Source: Lentinula raphanica
Taxonomy: Eukaryota > Basidiomycota > Agaricomycetes > Agaricales > Omphalotaceae
Direction of reading: 5' to 3'
Length of the DNA stretch: 64,000 bases
Assembly: GCA_027919835.1 (NCBI GenBank)
Contig: JANVFP010000040.1
Span: forward strand, 62,001-126,000
The notes below the pieces were generated by a model. That model was not told where the DNA came from and searched no databases. It was given only the letters and a program-made list of their open reading frames with translations. Positions 53,733-64,000 of this stretch are shown in pieces. Each line of letters opens with the position of its first letter. Within the stretch, counting starts at the first letter, position 1. The position numbers and the translations under genes were made by a program.

Positions 53733-56700
53733 CTAATCGAAGACATCCGTTGCAAACCGCCCCCTCAAAACTGTCTCTAGCTCGGCAACGGCTTGCTCGT
53801 TGTCTAATTCGGGACGAACAGAACGCAAAATTTCCAACGAACGTGACCTGACAGCTTTCGCGATCCGGTTTGAACCACAGATAAAGGTCTTTGTAGAAAG
53901 CTAAGTTATAGATGTGCACGCGATAGGGAAAAAACGTACATGAGCTTGATTCCGGAAAGCTTCCATAACGTCCTCTTTGTCAGCCCACAGTCGACTGAAA
54001 ACAATCAATCAATCTTCGGCAGATCTCAAATATGGAAGACGACCACTTACTCTTGGACATACTTGCATCCTTTGGAATGCTCAGGAAACCTCGAGAACGC
54101 AGGACGAACATCTACCACACCGAGTTTTGACCATTCTGCAAGATCGTCTTTGGAATATAGATAATCTCCATCGGGATCACGACAGCCAAAGAACAGCAAA
54201 ACCTTTCCGACTTTGCGTCCAGATATTTTTTGCAAAGCCCGCTCCTGGTGCAAAGGTATGAGTCATCAGAATGGGCATGTTGAGATGGGGTGCTTACTTG
54301 TATGAACCCTCTCAGAGGAGCAAACCCAGAGCCCGCGCAATACGCAATCAACGGGATCTCAGGGTTTTCTGGTAGTCTGAAAACCGCAGCTGAAGCACGC
54401 ACAGACATCTGAACTCTGTCTCCCGGAACCAGTTCGGATAGATAGTTGGACGCCACTCCGAGAAATTCCTGCCCTCCACCAGCCAACGATTCTTCCTGAA
54501 GGACGCTGACTGTGACCGTGACATGTTCAGCATTCCACAACGGAGACGAAGAAATCGAGTATTGTCTAATTCGCATGGGAGGAAGCATACAGAGATAAGT
54601 TGTGATGTCGAGTTTGATTCCATCTGGATATTTCTCCAGAAGATCCAAGACACTGATTCGGTGGGACAGAATATCGGTCTGATATCTCTCTTTGAGCTTA
54701 GTCAGTTGTGCCCGAACATGATCACTCTTGGCAGCGTCAATCAGGGTACGCATATCCTGAGTGGTGGCTGGCTGGGAGAGTTCAACATAGCCGCTCAGAA
54801 CTTCGGCAAGTAACACCGGTCTGTCTACCGGAAGGAATGTTGGAAAGAGGGAAGTGACGGTGATCTGTTTGGTTGAGTTACTCGACAAGACCAACGAAGA
54901 CAGTGCAAACAGGTGTACCCACAGTTTGGTCGTTCGAAAGCCCGAAATAAGCAAGGACCCTACGAACATTCCGAGGCGGGTTCTGAGGAAGACTGCGAAT
55001 AGCAAGTAAACGATCCCAGAAATGATGACTTGATCACGAGCAACCTACATGGCTAAATAGTCGCCCGCACGATAGGTCGTGCCTTCGGGGAGCTCGAATT
55101 CGATATGTCTTTTCACGGGCTGACCAGGTGAGGTGAGAATGCGGTTCTCAACAACACGGCCCAGAGCTGTATCAGATTGGCGTAAAGCAACTGGCCTATC
55201 AGTGCTAGAGTTGACTTCGATCCTGAAACCGGAACTCGAAGAGTCCAAGTGGACAGTCGAGTAAACCTAGTAAACAACGTTTTAATTATCAGCTCCTCAT
55301 CAAGCGGCAGTACGATTCTGCTCTGACCTTCGACAAGGTAGACCACAAATCACTTGTAAATCGATCAAAGACATCGAAGAATTCGCCTTTGCTGCTGTCC
55401 CCTACGCCTCGGGGAAGGAGACGTTCCCCACCTCTCTGTTTCAGTATGTCGTCAATCAAAATTGGGATGCGTTGGTAAGTTAGGGTCCAGTCGCTGTTTC
55501 CGCAGCCGAACACTGCATAGCGGACACCACGAAGGTGGTCACCTTCGTGTGTTAAAAGCCAGTCCACAAACCGAGTGGCATTATCAGAAGGTTGACCTAA
55601 GGACAGTGTGAATACGGGATAACCTGAACGGTCATACACAGTCACTGTACATACCTTCATATGATGCAGTGCAGATAATGATTGGACCGTCTGTAGGTAG
55701 CTGTCCAGTTGATGAATCAAGGCTTCCGATTTGAGGCGCAAAGCCTATAGGATGCGATTTGAGCTGTCGCGGCTCCTCCGATGATGTTTAAACAATACGT
55801 ACCATAGCTCACGGCAGCATTAGCAATTCTTTGTGCGAAAGCTTCTGACGTTCCTGTGTTCGATCCATAGAGGACATATATTGGGTGCTTTGCTTCGGAA
55901 ACAGCTTTAGCTGCCGTCGTCGGTACTGCAGTAGTAGAGGCGGGGCTACTCTGGGAGACTTGCTTGAGAATAGACCCAGTTGGGCGGAGATGAGGGACTT
56001 GATCCCGGAGTCTTGCACGAATATACAGGTCTTTCGGCTTGACCGTCAGGGCTTGCTTGAGCTCGAGGTTATACGTTGGATCCACAAAAGAGAGTTCGAA
56101 CTTCTGAAGGATAGATGCCATTACTAGACTGACTTCTTGCCATGCGAAGGGTCGTCCTATGCACCCTCTTACTCCGAATCCGAACTACACACGTGTCGAT
56201 CAGAATACAAGAAAGCAGCATGCATGGAAGGACAGCGAGCACGCACCGGTTGCCAGGATTGAGGCTAAGCGATTTCTTTTCAGCTTCTAGAGATAGCACA
56301 TATCAAGAGCACTCGCCGGAAGAGCATCGAACTTCCCATCTAGCATCCTTTCAGGACGAAATTCTTGGGCCTTGGGGATAAGCATTATGATTTTTTTGAC
56401 AGACAGTTCAGAACTAGTAAGCTCACGTCTTCACCCCAGACCTTGGGGTCCTTCTGATATACCCACGTATTGATGACTAGATATGACCCCGCCTTGACAA
56501 AATATTTTCCATTCGCCAAATAGGTATCTTCTACAGGCTTCACCAATCGCATAGGAGCAGTAGGAGCAAGTCGAAGTGTCTCTCGAATGACCGCTGTAGA
56601 ATCGATGAGCCAGCTGGTGGGCACACCAAGGAAATCGAGCGCTTACCATTGAGATACGGCATCTTACTGAGATCTTGATATTGGACAGGCTGTCCACCAA

Positions 56701-58185
56701 GCACCTCATCAATTTCAGTTTGCAGTTTACGCATTGTCTCTGGGTGTTTGATCAAATAATAAGTCATAAAGCTCATGAGGCCTATAAACGTCGTTTAAGC
56801 CTGTTCAGCATCGAAGTACAATGACACTGCTAACCGGATGAAGTTTCGTGGCCTACATATAGAGTAGATGCTGAGAAAGGATTTTCAAGATAGAGAAAAC
56901 CTGCTTACCTGCAATGAGAAAAGTGAGAAGCTAAAGGCAGATATCATCAGACTGGAATCGGAGTTGTACGATAAGAGTACCTACATTCTTCACAATCGCG
57001 TCATCTGGCAGTCCCTGTCCTGTCTTGGGATCTTTCGAATAAAGCATCGTGTTGAGTAAATCCTTCTTTTCGGTGGCATTCTCTCTTCGTTCATTGAGTA
57101 CTGCTAGAGTTCGATTCACGTCTAGAAAGCAGAGACAATACACTCACTGCGGGTCGCGACATCCGTCATGAACTTAGCATCATTTTCCCACTTTGCTGTT
57201 GTACCGGTCATCAAGGCCTGTACAAGACGTGGTCGCGTAGAACGAATGTAACATTCTTTGAGAAAGTCAGTCATGGCGGCAGCAAACGGGGGTTGATTTT
57301 CCTTGGGATTCATGAGTTTTTGAAAAGCGATTGGGCAATCGAAGTCGGAAAGCGTACAGTATAGAAAGAGTTCAAGCTGGACGCGACGATTTCAATGACA
57401 TTCCAAATTTGAAACGATGACACCAGCTCACCGATAGGACATTGAACACAGGGCAATAGTATCGAGAGCGACTCGAGTGAGGTCATCGGACGGATCGATA
57501 ACATGATCAGGCCCGAAACTATACAGACATAATGAGGATGTATGAAGGTTATGCAGCAGATAATCGTGTACCGTTCCCACTAGAAAGAGTGATCAGATCA
57601 AGCAAGATTCGGAGAGGGAGTACTGACTTTCAACAGAAGTTGGGTACAAATATCTCGCATATCTTCAATCATATCCCGAATGGCTAGTGTGTTGAATGCA
57701 GGCATCAAAAGTCGATCTTGTAAGGCAAGTCTGAGTTCTATACTGAAGAATTTCGGGTCGTGCTACACGTACGTGCAATCTCCCAGTTGGGTTCATCTTC
57801 GTGGGCCTGATATTCTGCATGAAAAACGACGTCTTTCGAAGTGTCAAGGACGCGACTCACAGTGAATAGACCATCTCCAGAAAGATATCGGACCTCGTCG
57901 AGCGATCCTACGACTCCTTTACGAAACTTGGCGTCATTTGAAACTTCATTTGCAAGCTCCTGGGTGTTCAAGAATATGAGCTTGCGGCCTTTTGGACAAG
58001 AATTAGCTCAATGAACACGCCGTCGGTGCATCGATGATCGTACCCAGGATGTTGATGGTGTAGATTTCTCCATATTGTTGAGCTAGAAGAGCAAAGCCTT
58101 GGATAGGCAGCTCTCTGTCGAGCTGAGCAACATTGCCGATAAAAGGGAGAGCAGGAGGCTGGGGAATTCGAGATTGTGCAGACAT
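53733..58185 (-). CDS. CYP505-type self-sufficient cytochrome P450 (P450-CPR fusion, fatty-acid hydroxylase)
   Basis: Single polypeptide combining a P450 with its own reductase, like bacterial P450BM3 and fungal P450foxy; catalyses sub-terminal hydroxylation of fatty acids with NADPH. In order: the N-terminus PQPPALPFIGNVAQLDRELP, the oxygen-binding I-helix VGHETSSG, the K-helix ExxR as RETLR, the heme loop FGFGVRGCIG with its cysteine, a linker rich in Ser/Thr/Pro, the FMN motif VLYGSNTGTSEAFAQRIA, DGPIIICTASYEGQPSDN, YAVFGCGNSDW, the FAD motif RQYSISSSP, the NADPH motifs AYCAGSGFAPLRGF and FFGCRDP, and the C-terminus CGSNRIAKAVR ending RFATDVFD. There are many short introns; those tested (for example before GQPSDN) splice in frame. 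No transmembrane anchor is seen, as expected for CYP505. Confidence 0.93.
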
Positions 58186-58479
58186 CGTGGATGAAGATTG
58201 ACCACGTTAGGTCCAAGATGTTGCCTTATTTATTGAGGCTTCCATCAACCATCGGTCCATCAGATACATCTGCCAGGCCCATAGTGCGCGGCGATTGATA
58301 GAGGCAAGAGTTATGTAAGTTGGAAGGCTGGTTCAACAGCTTCCAACAGGTGGTACACCGTGGTAGCGAAGAAGATTCTGAAGCGCTAAGACCCCGTGGG
58401 AGTTTTTCTACCCACGTCTTTTTTACTTGCTTTTTATGTACCGACTAAATAGGACTAAATATTTTCGACTGGCTACTAC
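58186..58479. other. Intergenic between CYP505 and the NLR gene
   Basis: Nearly 300 bp holding the CYP505 promoter and the NLR 3' UTR. No coding sequence seen. Confidence 0.6.
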
Positions 58480-61400
58480 TTACTGAAGAGAGCGTACAGC
58501 GATCAAGATAACATTACCCAGTGTTCTAGTGCAAACCATAAGCATCGATCTATGAGAGGCCCAATCACAGATATCTTCTCCGAACGGTAACCAGCACCTC
58601 TGCTGACCCTCCGAATCCACGACCCAGCCATCTTGAAGGTACGCATCGGCAAGAGGGACACTCTCGTCCAATTCGAGCTTCTTCTTCACGTCGAACGCGC
58701 CTGCAGAGGTCAAAACATACTTGTCGTCGGTGGTAAATCGCAAACGTAGTTGAACCGGTCTTTCGAGCACGCATTTTCGTAGGGTGTTCAGCTCGGCGTG
58801 GATGGAGGTGTCATTGTAAGTGAGAGTGTAGACGGCCAACGTGTTTTCACTGTCACTGATAGCAAGCAGAGTTCCTGTCTGACCCAAGGATATTGATTGT
58901 ATCGACGCTTCACCTAGAGCGAGTTTGAACTCCCCCAAAAATTTGAGCTTTCGAGCAGCCAATTTCCAGATCTGAGCGAATGTCGAACGGGATCCCGTTT
59001 CGACGACACACACGAAAAGCGAAGCATCTCCAGAAAAGGCACACGGGGAAAGGTATTGCCTCTTGACATCGAGAAGGGACTCCTGAGACTGCATGATCCT
59101 CTGAGCAACCTCGTCGCTCCCAAGATCCGAATCCGTAGCCCGTATGTACACCCGTTCTGGCGAGACCGAGGCAATAAATCTTCCGTCCGGGCTGAAGACG
59201 ATGGACATCACTGGACCTCGGTGACGTTCCCTTTTCCAATAGCGTAACACGCTCGTCATGTTCGAATTCCAAATCGCAACTGCACCATTACTCGATCCCG
59301 TAGCTATCTTGCCATTGCAGGACATAGCCAATGCCGTCACAGGCATCTGCACCGATATAGGCTCCTCCATAAGTCGCATATCGAAAAGCGCAGTCTCAGA
59401 ACCCGGGCATACATGAGCACAGTGCAGATAGCGGCCGTTGCCTGAGAACACGACAGAGGACACAGTTTGTTTCTCTTTGTTCTTAAGTCGTATGAAAGGC
59501 TGTACGAGATCACCTTTCCAGGTCTTCCAAGCCCACAAGTTCGAATTTCCCATGGCGACAAGATACGAACCCTTGGGGCTCAAAACCAGTGAGGTGATTG
59601 GATAAGTCGTCGAAAAATTGCTAGTCGGATAGATTGTCGATGATTTGTTTCCGAGAATCTTTCGATAGAGCGAGATATCAGTATGTCCGGCAACAGCGAG
59701 TGTGCTGCCGTCGGGTGAGAATGAGGCACAACAAGGGGCCCCAGCGAAGTCGATATGCGCTGCATGGGTTCTATCTGGGAATCCTCTGAGACGGAGACCA
59801 ATCAAGATGTGATGGGGAGAAAGAGCGAGTAATCTTGGCTGGTCTTCCCGGCATTGTATACTGAGCTGTTCTTTCCACGTCTGAACATCCCAGACTATGA
59901 CTCTAGACGAAGTCAAGAGCGCGACCATACTCGGAGATTTTCTCTTCGTTGGAAGGAACACCACTACGGGAAGAAGCTTTGATGTATTTGCTTGGTATTG
60001 CTGCAGCAGAGGTCTCTCTATCGTCTTCGACACAACATTCCACAAATGGACTTCCGCATAACCGAGCGAGGATAACGTTGTGACCAAGAGTAAATTCCTT
60101 CCAACAAAACTCGCGTCGATATACGTTTGCGATTCGGTTTCTTCCAGAAACATCTTCAACTCATTCGTGGAGGTATCTCCGTCTGATTCTCCGACCAATA
60201 TGCAGTGTTTCTTCACAACCACAACATGATGAGCGTCATACGAAAACTTGATGGTCAAAGGTTCTTCGATGTTATTACCATCAGAATTCATAGCAAGCAG
60301 CTGTCTTCGATGGCAGGAAACTTCCGTCACGGTAATGGAGGTTTCGACGTGTCGGTATAAATCAGCTAATCGTTTGCTAGACGGCGTCCAAGGAAGAAGG
60401 AAGCTGTGGTAGACTTGGTGTGGCGAAGACTCTAAAGCGCGGTCAACCAAAGAAAATGATGTGTACGCATCACGGATTATGCTTTCGAGGGATGATAAAG
60501 CATCCGCGGTCGGATGACAAGAATCCTGCAAGACAACGATGAGCATGAAGGGTTACTTTATCAGATACAATCAGAGCCAGCCTACCTTAATCCAATCTAA
60601 CAGTTGCGTCAATTTTTCGGGTATGAGTTCCCTATCCCCTATCGCTATCAAGACCTCTAGCCAGTGAAGTAGATGTTTTTGGAAGAATGCACGCAATTGA
60701 CAGAAGAGAGGTTGCAACCCTTCACACGTCTCCGACGCGTCGATCCTAGTCAAATGTGCATGCCAGTAACGGCACGCATAAGTTGAGGTAGGAGTAATCG
60801 TGCTCTTGTGTTTGAGCGGTCCAGAAGCTCGACGACAAGAACCGTTTGCGCCAGATATATGTCGGTGAAGAGATCGGTTCATATAGCAAAACAGGCGCTG
60901 AGTAATGTAGACGTGGATGGAATCGAACAACGAGGATTCAGTGGACTGAACGCGCCCGGCAGACTCCAGATACTCCTGAAATGTAGAGAGGCGAATGAAC
61001 ACCATCTCGCGGTCTATACTGAGTATATAGTCAGGGAAGCCATTCAAAAACGCTCGAAGCTGGTCGATCGGTATCTCTAACAGCTCTGATATACCGGGCA
61101 ACTCCAGTGAATTCTTCCCGAAAGCGACTATGACCAATGCAGCAAAGTACGGACGTTCCGGGTGTTTGTTCGAGAGGTCTTGATGGATTGGATCGACATT
61201 CGAGAAGGCTCGTTTCATGAGGCTTTCGTAGATGCTGTTCATACCGCGTGAAAGTAATGTTTTGAAAGTGTTGACTTGATCGGGAGGGTTCGACAGGGAA
61301 AGTTCCTCGCATGCTGCTAACGCGACGAAGAATGAGCAGGAGGAGTTATTGATGACATCGAAGAGTGAACTAATGTTGCTCGGTGTGAAATCCTTCACTG

Positions 61401-63226
61401 ATTCAAGCTGTGACTTGAGTACGAGGCACAAGTCGTGACGGAGCTGGGGTAATTCGACGTCGTCCAACGAAAGGTAGTGAGGGTTTGCCGAGCGTATTTT
61501 CTCAACGATCGGGGTGTTTGAGCGGCAGCAAAAGAGAACCTTCAAAGATGGAATCTTCGAGATGTTCATCAACAGAGTTTCGACTACTTCAAGAGTTGCT
61601 TTGAGGTCTTTGCATTCATCCAGTCCATCGATGACGAGGAGTGTTTTCCCAGTGACATTTTCCAGAGGATCGATGAGAAGGTTCTTGAACTGCGTCTTTC
61701 CAGAGCCGTGAGTGGGATCTTGCTGTCCGAGTAAAGGTTCCAAGACGGTGTAGATGGCACCATCGGATTGAGCAAGCTGACCGGCGAGAGTTGGAAAGAT
61801 GAACGTTGAGTTACTCGCGTCATCGAACGTGCTCGAGCAGAAGAAACCCGCGACGCGGGTATTGTTGGCTTTGAGCTCCGACCCACGCTCGCTTGAAATA
61901 CTGACCGCTATCGCAGTCTTTCCGGAGCCAGATTCACCGGTTAGGCAGAATATCTGTTGTGTTTCCTCGCCTTCCGTGGTCCATCTTTTAATACGTCGAA
62001 GAATGTGTCGCCTTGTTCCAGGTAAACAAGCTTTGCGACCGAAGCTGTCTGGTAAAGCGTTCGGAGCTTTGATGAGTTTGTCCTGAACGCCTAAGAGAAA
62101 TGATCAACTTTTGTCAGAACCAGATAAGAGTAGTGAAACGGACCTTGCCGACGGTGGTTCTGGATGATGAAGATATTAGGTTACATTGTTGGTGTTCGAA
62201 CGTATGATGTGTACTCACAGTTACCAATGGTGCAATCACGGTCTGCGATACAATACATTGGTGTTCGTTAAAATCATTCAAGAATACAACTACTTGTGTG
62301 CTGTCGACTCACGTTTATCTGTTGATTGCTATCCTGGCACGATGTTAGCTGGAAGCCTGATTAGAAGTAAGAATTCACGAAGTGCTCTTACTGCAGTCAC
62401 TTCCATAATCGCACAGCGAAGTAGATTCTAGTCGAAGCCATTTCACTGGAAATTCATATCAAACGATGGATTGAGACATACGTTGATATCATCAAACAAA
62501 TTGTTGATCTTTCCTGCCAACTCTGCAATGACTTTTGAATTCCCATTTGCAAAAAGGTATTTGGTCCACCAGGATGGTTTGAAGGTTTCGGTCGTCGTGT
62601 TGATGTCATCAACGATTTCTTCAATGCCTCTGGGGACGATATGTTCATGATGAATATTATCATTCTTAAACCTGGAATGTATCAATACTCACAACTTTCC
62701 GAGAGACTCAATCAAGCTGTCGGGTATGTGGCTAGTGTCCTTGACCGTTTTGATGAACCCTCTCAAGTCCCTGATTCTTGAATGAAGACCTTCAATGTCG
62801 ACATCATTCTGTTTGAGCTTCTGTAGCACGCTTTCAACATTCGTGAATGATCGAGTGCCATGGGCATACCTCGTATTGCTCAATCAAACCTAGCGTTGCG
62901 TTGACTACAGCTGCTAAGCCAACAAATGGGACATAGTCCGCCACGGAATCCAGAACTTTGAGCAGTATCTTCCCACTTTCTAAACAAGTTTCTGTTATTT
63001 TTTGAGACTTCGGCGACGGTAACGGTGAATGTTGTTGTGGGTGCGAATTAGAGACATGGTTGTTATCAACAGATTCTGAAGCGGCCCCGAAATTAGAACC
63101 AAGATCAAGTATATCGACAGAAAACAAGAACTCACCTTCAGTGGGGCATCGAGAAAGAGCGACGGGTTTCCTCCAAGGGCTTATATTTCTTAATAGCGAT
63201 CTGAACCTCTGTCCGAAGAAAACCAT
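58480..63226 (-). CDS. NLR-type STAND protein: helical N-terminus, NACHT, WD40-like C-terminus
   Basis: Putative intracellular receptor of the HET-E/NWD class. N-terminal exons (63226-62443) encode a helical region: GKILLKVLDSVADYVPFVGL, ESVLQKLKQNDVDIEGLHSR, and RGIEEIVDDINTTTETF...VIAELAGKINNLFDDIN. This is reminiscent of four-helix (HeLo/MLKL-like) execution domains seen in fungal NLRs. NACHT: Walker A CLTGESGSGKTAIAVSI at about 61.95 kb, Walker B KTLLVIDGLDECKD, and a sensor C region RSNTP. The last two exons join at an intron 60586-60539 (IK-DSCHPTADAL). The C-terminal ~680 aa contain degenerate WD-type repeats such as GAPCCASFSPDGSTLAVAGH, VMSIVFSPDGRFIASVS and ITSLVLSPKGSYLVAMG, a presumed ligand-sensing propeller. 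No frameshift was noticed; introns in the N-terminal part were not all verified. Confidence 0.86.
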
Positions 63227-63337
63227 GCTCTCTGGGATTGGAGATTTCTGAATACGATGCCTTCTTATAGGGAGATATCAGGCTTGAGGGCTTCGACATC
63301 CATTGTCAAAGATAAGCTTCCCAGTTTCGAAGTGTAG

Positions 63338-63721
63338 TCATAGGCGCTCAGCGGGTTTGCGAGATAATACTAAGCATCGAGAGGCGTCGACATTGAGATC
63401 TGATGAGAGGTGTTGAAAGACGTAAAAGAGCTCGAGAAAGCTGTAATAGCCATACACGAGGCGAAGAGTACATTTGTGGAAGCTGCAGTTTGCCCCAATA
63501 GCTGTATGCATTGACTCCTGGTGACTCCGATAGACGTCTGCTGGCAAGCGTTTTTGGTTGTAGGAATTCCAAGTTCTTTTAAGGAGCTCTTTTGAAAAAG
63601 CTGTCCAGAAACGCAGGTCTGGAGATGTGAATCCGGTCAAGAATTCGGTACAGCAATGATGGCACAAGACAAATAACTCGTGGATTACCGACATTGGAAG
63701 ATGATAGTCTGTAGGATTCAT
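63338..63721 (-). CDS. Hypothetical protein, 127 aa (possible fragment)
   Basis: An uninterrupted frame from MNPTDYHLPMSVIHELFVLC to SRKPAERL. It has several Cys/His residues (CHHCC, NCSFHKCT) but no zinc-finger spacing I recognise. The beginning, LPMSVIHELFVLC, could be a weak F-box-like helix. It lies between the NLR promoter and a tRNA gene. It may be a fragment or a chance frame. Confidence 0.3.
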   Translation of the reverse strand: MNPTDYHLPMSVIHELFVLCHHCCTEFLTGFTSPDLRFWTAFSKELLKRTWNSYNQKRLPADVYRSHQESMHTAIGANCSFHKCTLRLVYGYYSFLELFYVFQHLSSDLNVDASRCLVLSRKPAERL

Positions 63722-63955
63722 CGCAGTATTCTCATTATTCTTTGACCCTGTTCGGTATGAGTTTTGAGCGGGTACAGATACCAGTGGACGAGAGACGAAA
63801 TTTCGAGATCTTGCTAAGACTTGACGAGTCCAAATTCAAACTTGCTAGGGGTTGCTAGGGTTAGCTCTTGCAGCGTCATTGAGGCGCTGGGTTCGAATTA
63901 GCTGATTTTCCTTGAGAAACTCGATCTGCTGAGAATTGAGGGGTTTGTAGTTGTA

Positions 63956-64000
63956 GGGCACATGGTGTAGTTGGTTATCACATCCGCTTAGCATGCGGGG
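63956..64000 (+). tRNA. tRNA-Ala(AGC), 5' two-thirds; cut by window edge
   Basis: Acceptor strand GGGCACA, D arm GTGTAGTTGGTTATCAC, and an anticodon arm with stem TCCGC/GCGGG enclosing the 7-base loop TTAGCAT, anticodon AGC (alanine). The D-arm positions carry an A-box-like sequence. The variable loop, T arm and 3' acceptor strand lie beyond base 64000. Confidence 0.78.

Overview
The window is nuclear DNA from a filamentous basidiomycete, most likely an agaricomycete (mushroom-forming fungus). The evidence is the short introns (about 46-60 bp), a FunK1-type protein kinase, a CYP505-type self-sufficient P450, a fungal TET/JBP-like dioxygenase, a NACHT-WD40 NLR, F-box proteins with an N-terminal coiled coil, and a divergent RFA1/NOT1 gene pair. 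Exon boundaries were read by eye. Where exon coordinates are listed, the summed length is a multiple of three, which I used as an internal check.

1-8.5 kb carries, all on the minus strand, the 5' part of a PAK-like kinase (CRIB domain), an AAAP amino-acid transporter with one intron inflated by a 1.7-kb inverted-repeat element, and a FunK1 kinase. 8.6-16.6 kb is a fragment zone: a dispersed repeat, a minisatellite, a small T5orf172 (GIY-YIG-like) gene, then broken pieces of a Rho-type GTPase, a Ca2+/H+ exchanger, ribosomal protein RPL11 and an apparent Pcf11 CTD-interaction domain. The last two are joined into a chimeric unit that is tandemly repeated (2 x 793 bp).

16.6-32.3 kb is an island of genes of nuclear or mobile type: a DDE integrase-core gene, two copies of an Spt5-like (KOW) gene block, each with a different frameshift, a multi-exon gene with a HECT-like C-terminus, a second copy of the dispersed repeat, and a TET/JBP-like 2-oxoglutarate dioxygenase.

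32.8-44 kb looks at first like conserved housekeeping DNA (RPA70, NOT1, ALG9, an F-box protein, CutC, a double-bromodomain protein). However, NOT1 stops after about 500 residues, and ALG9 lacks its first part and carries a frameshift. Between them lie a perfect 33-bp palindrome and a 136-bp exact copy of the bromodomain gene's first exon. This is either a genuine rearrangement or an assembly chimera. 44-47.7 kb holds a second T5orf172 gene and another piece of the dispersed repeat.

47.7-53.4 kb is a local tandem family: two intact small secreted protein genes, two decayed copies, and repeated pieces of the 3' end of an F-box gene whose full copy closes the array. 53.7-63.2 kb has two large minus-strand genes, CYP505 fatty-acid hydroxylase and a NACHT-WD40 NLR. 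The window ends inside a tRNA-Ala(AGC) gene.
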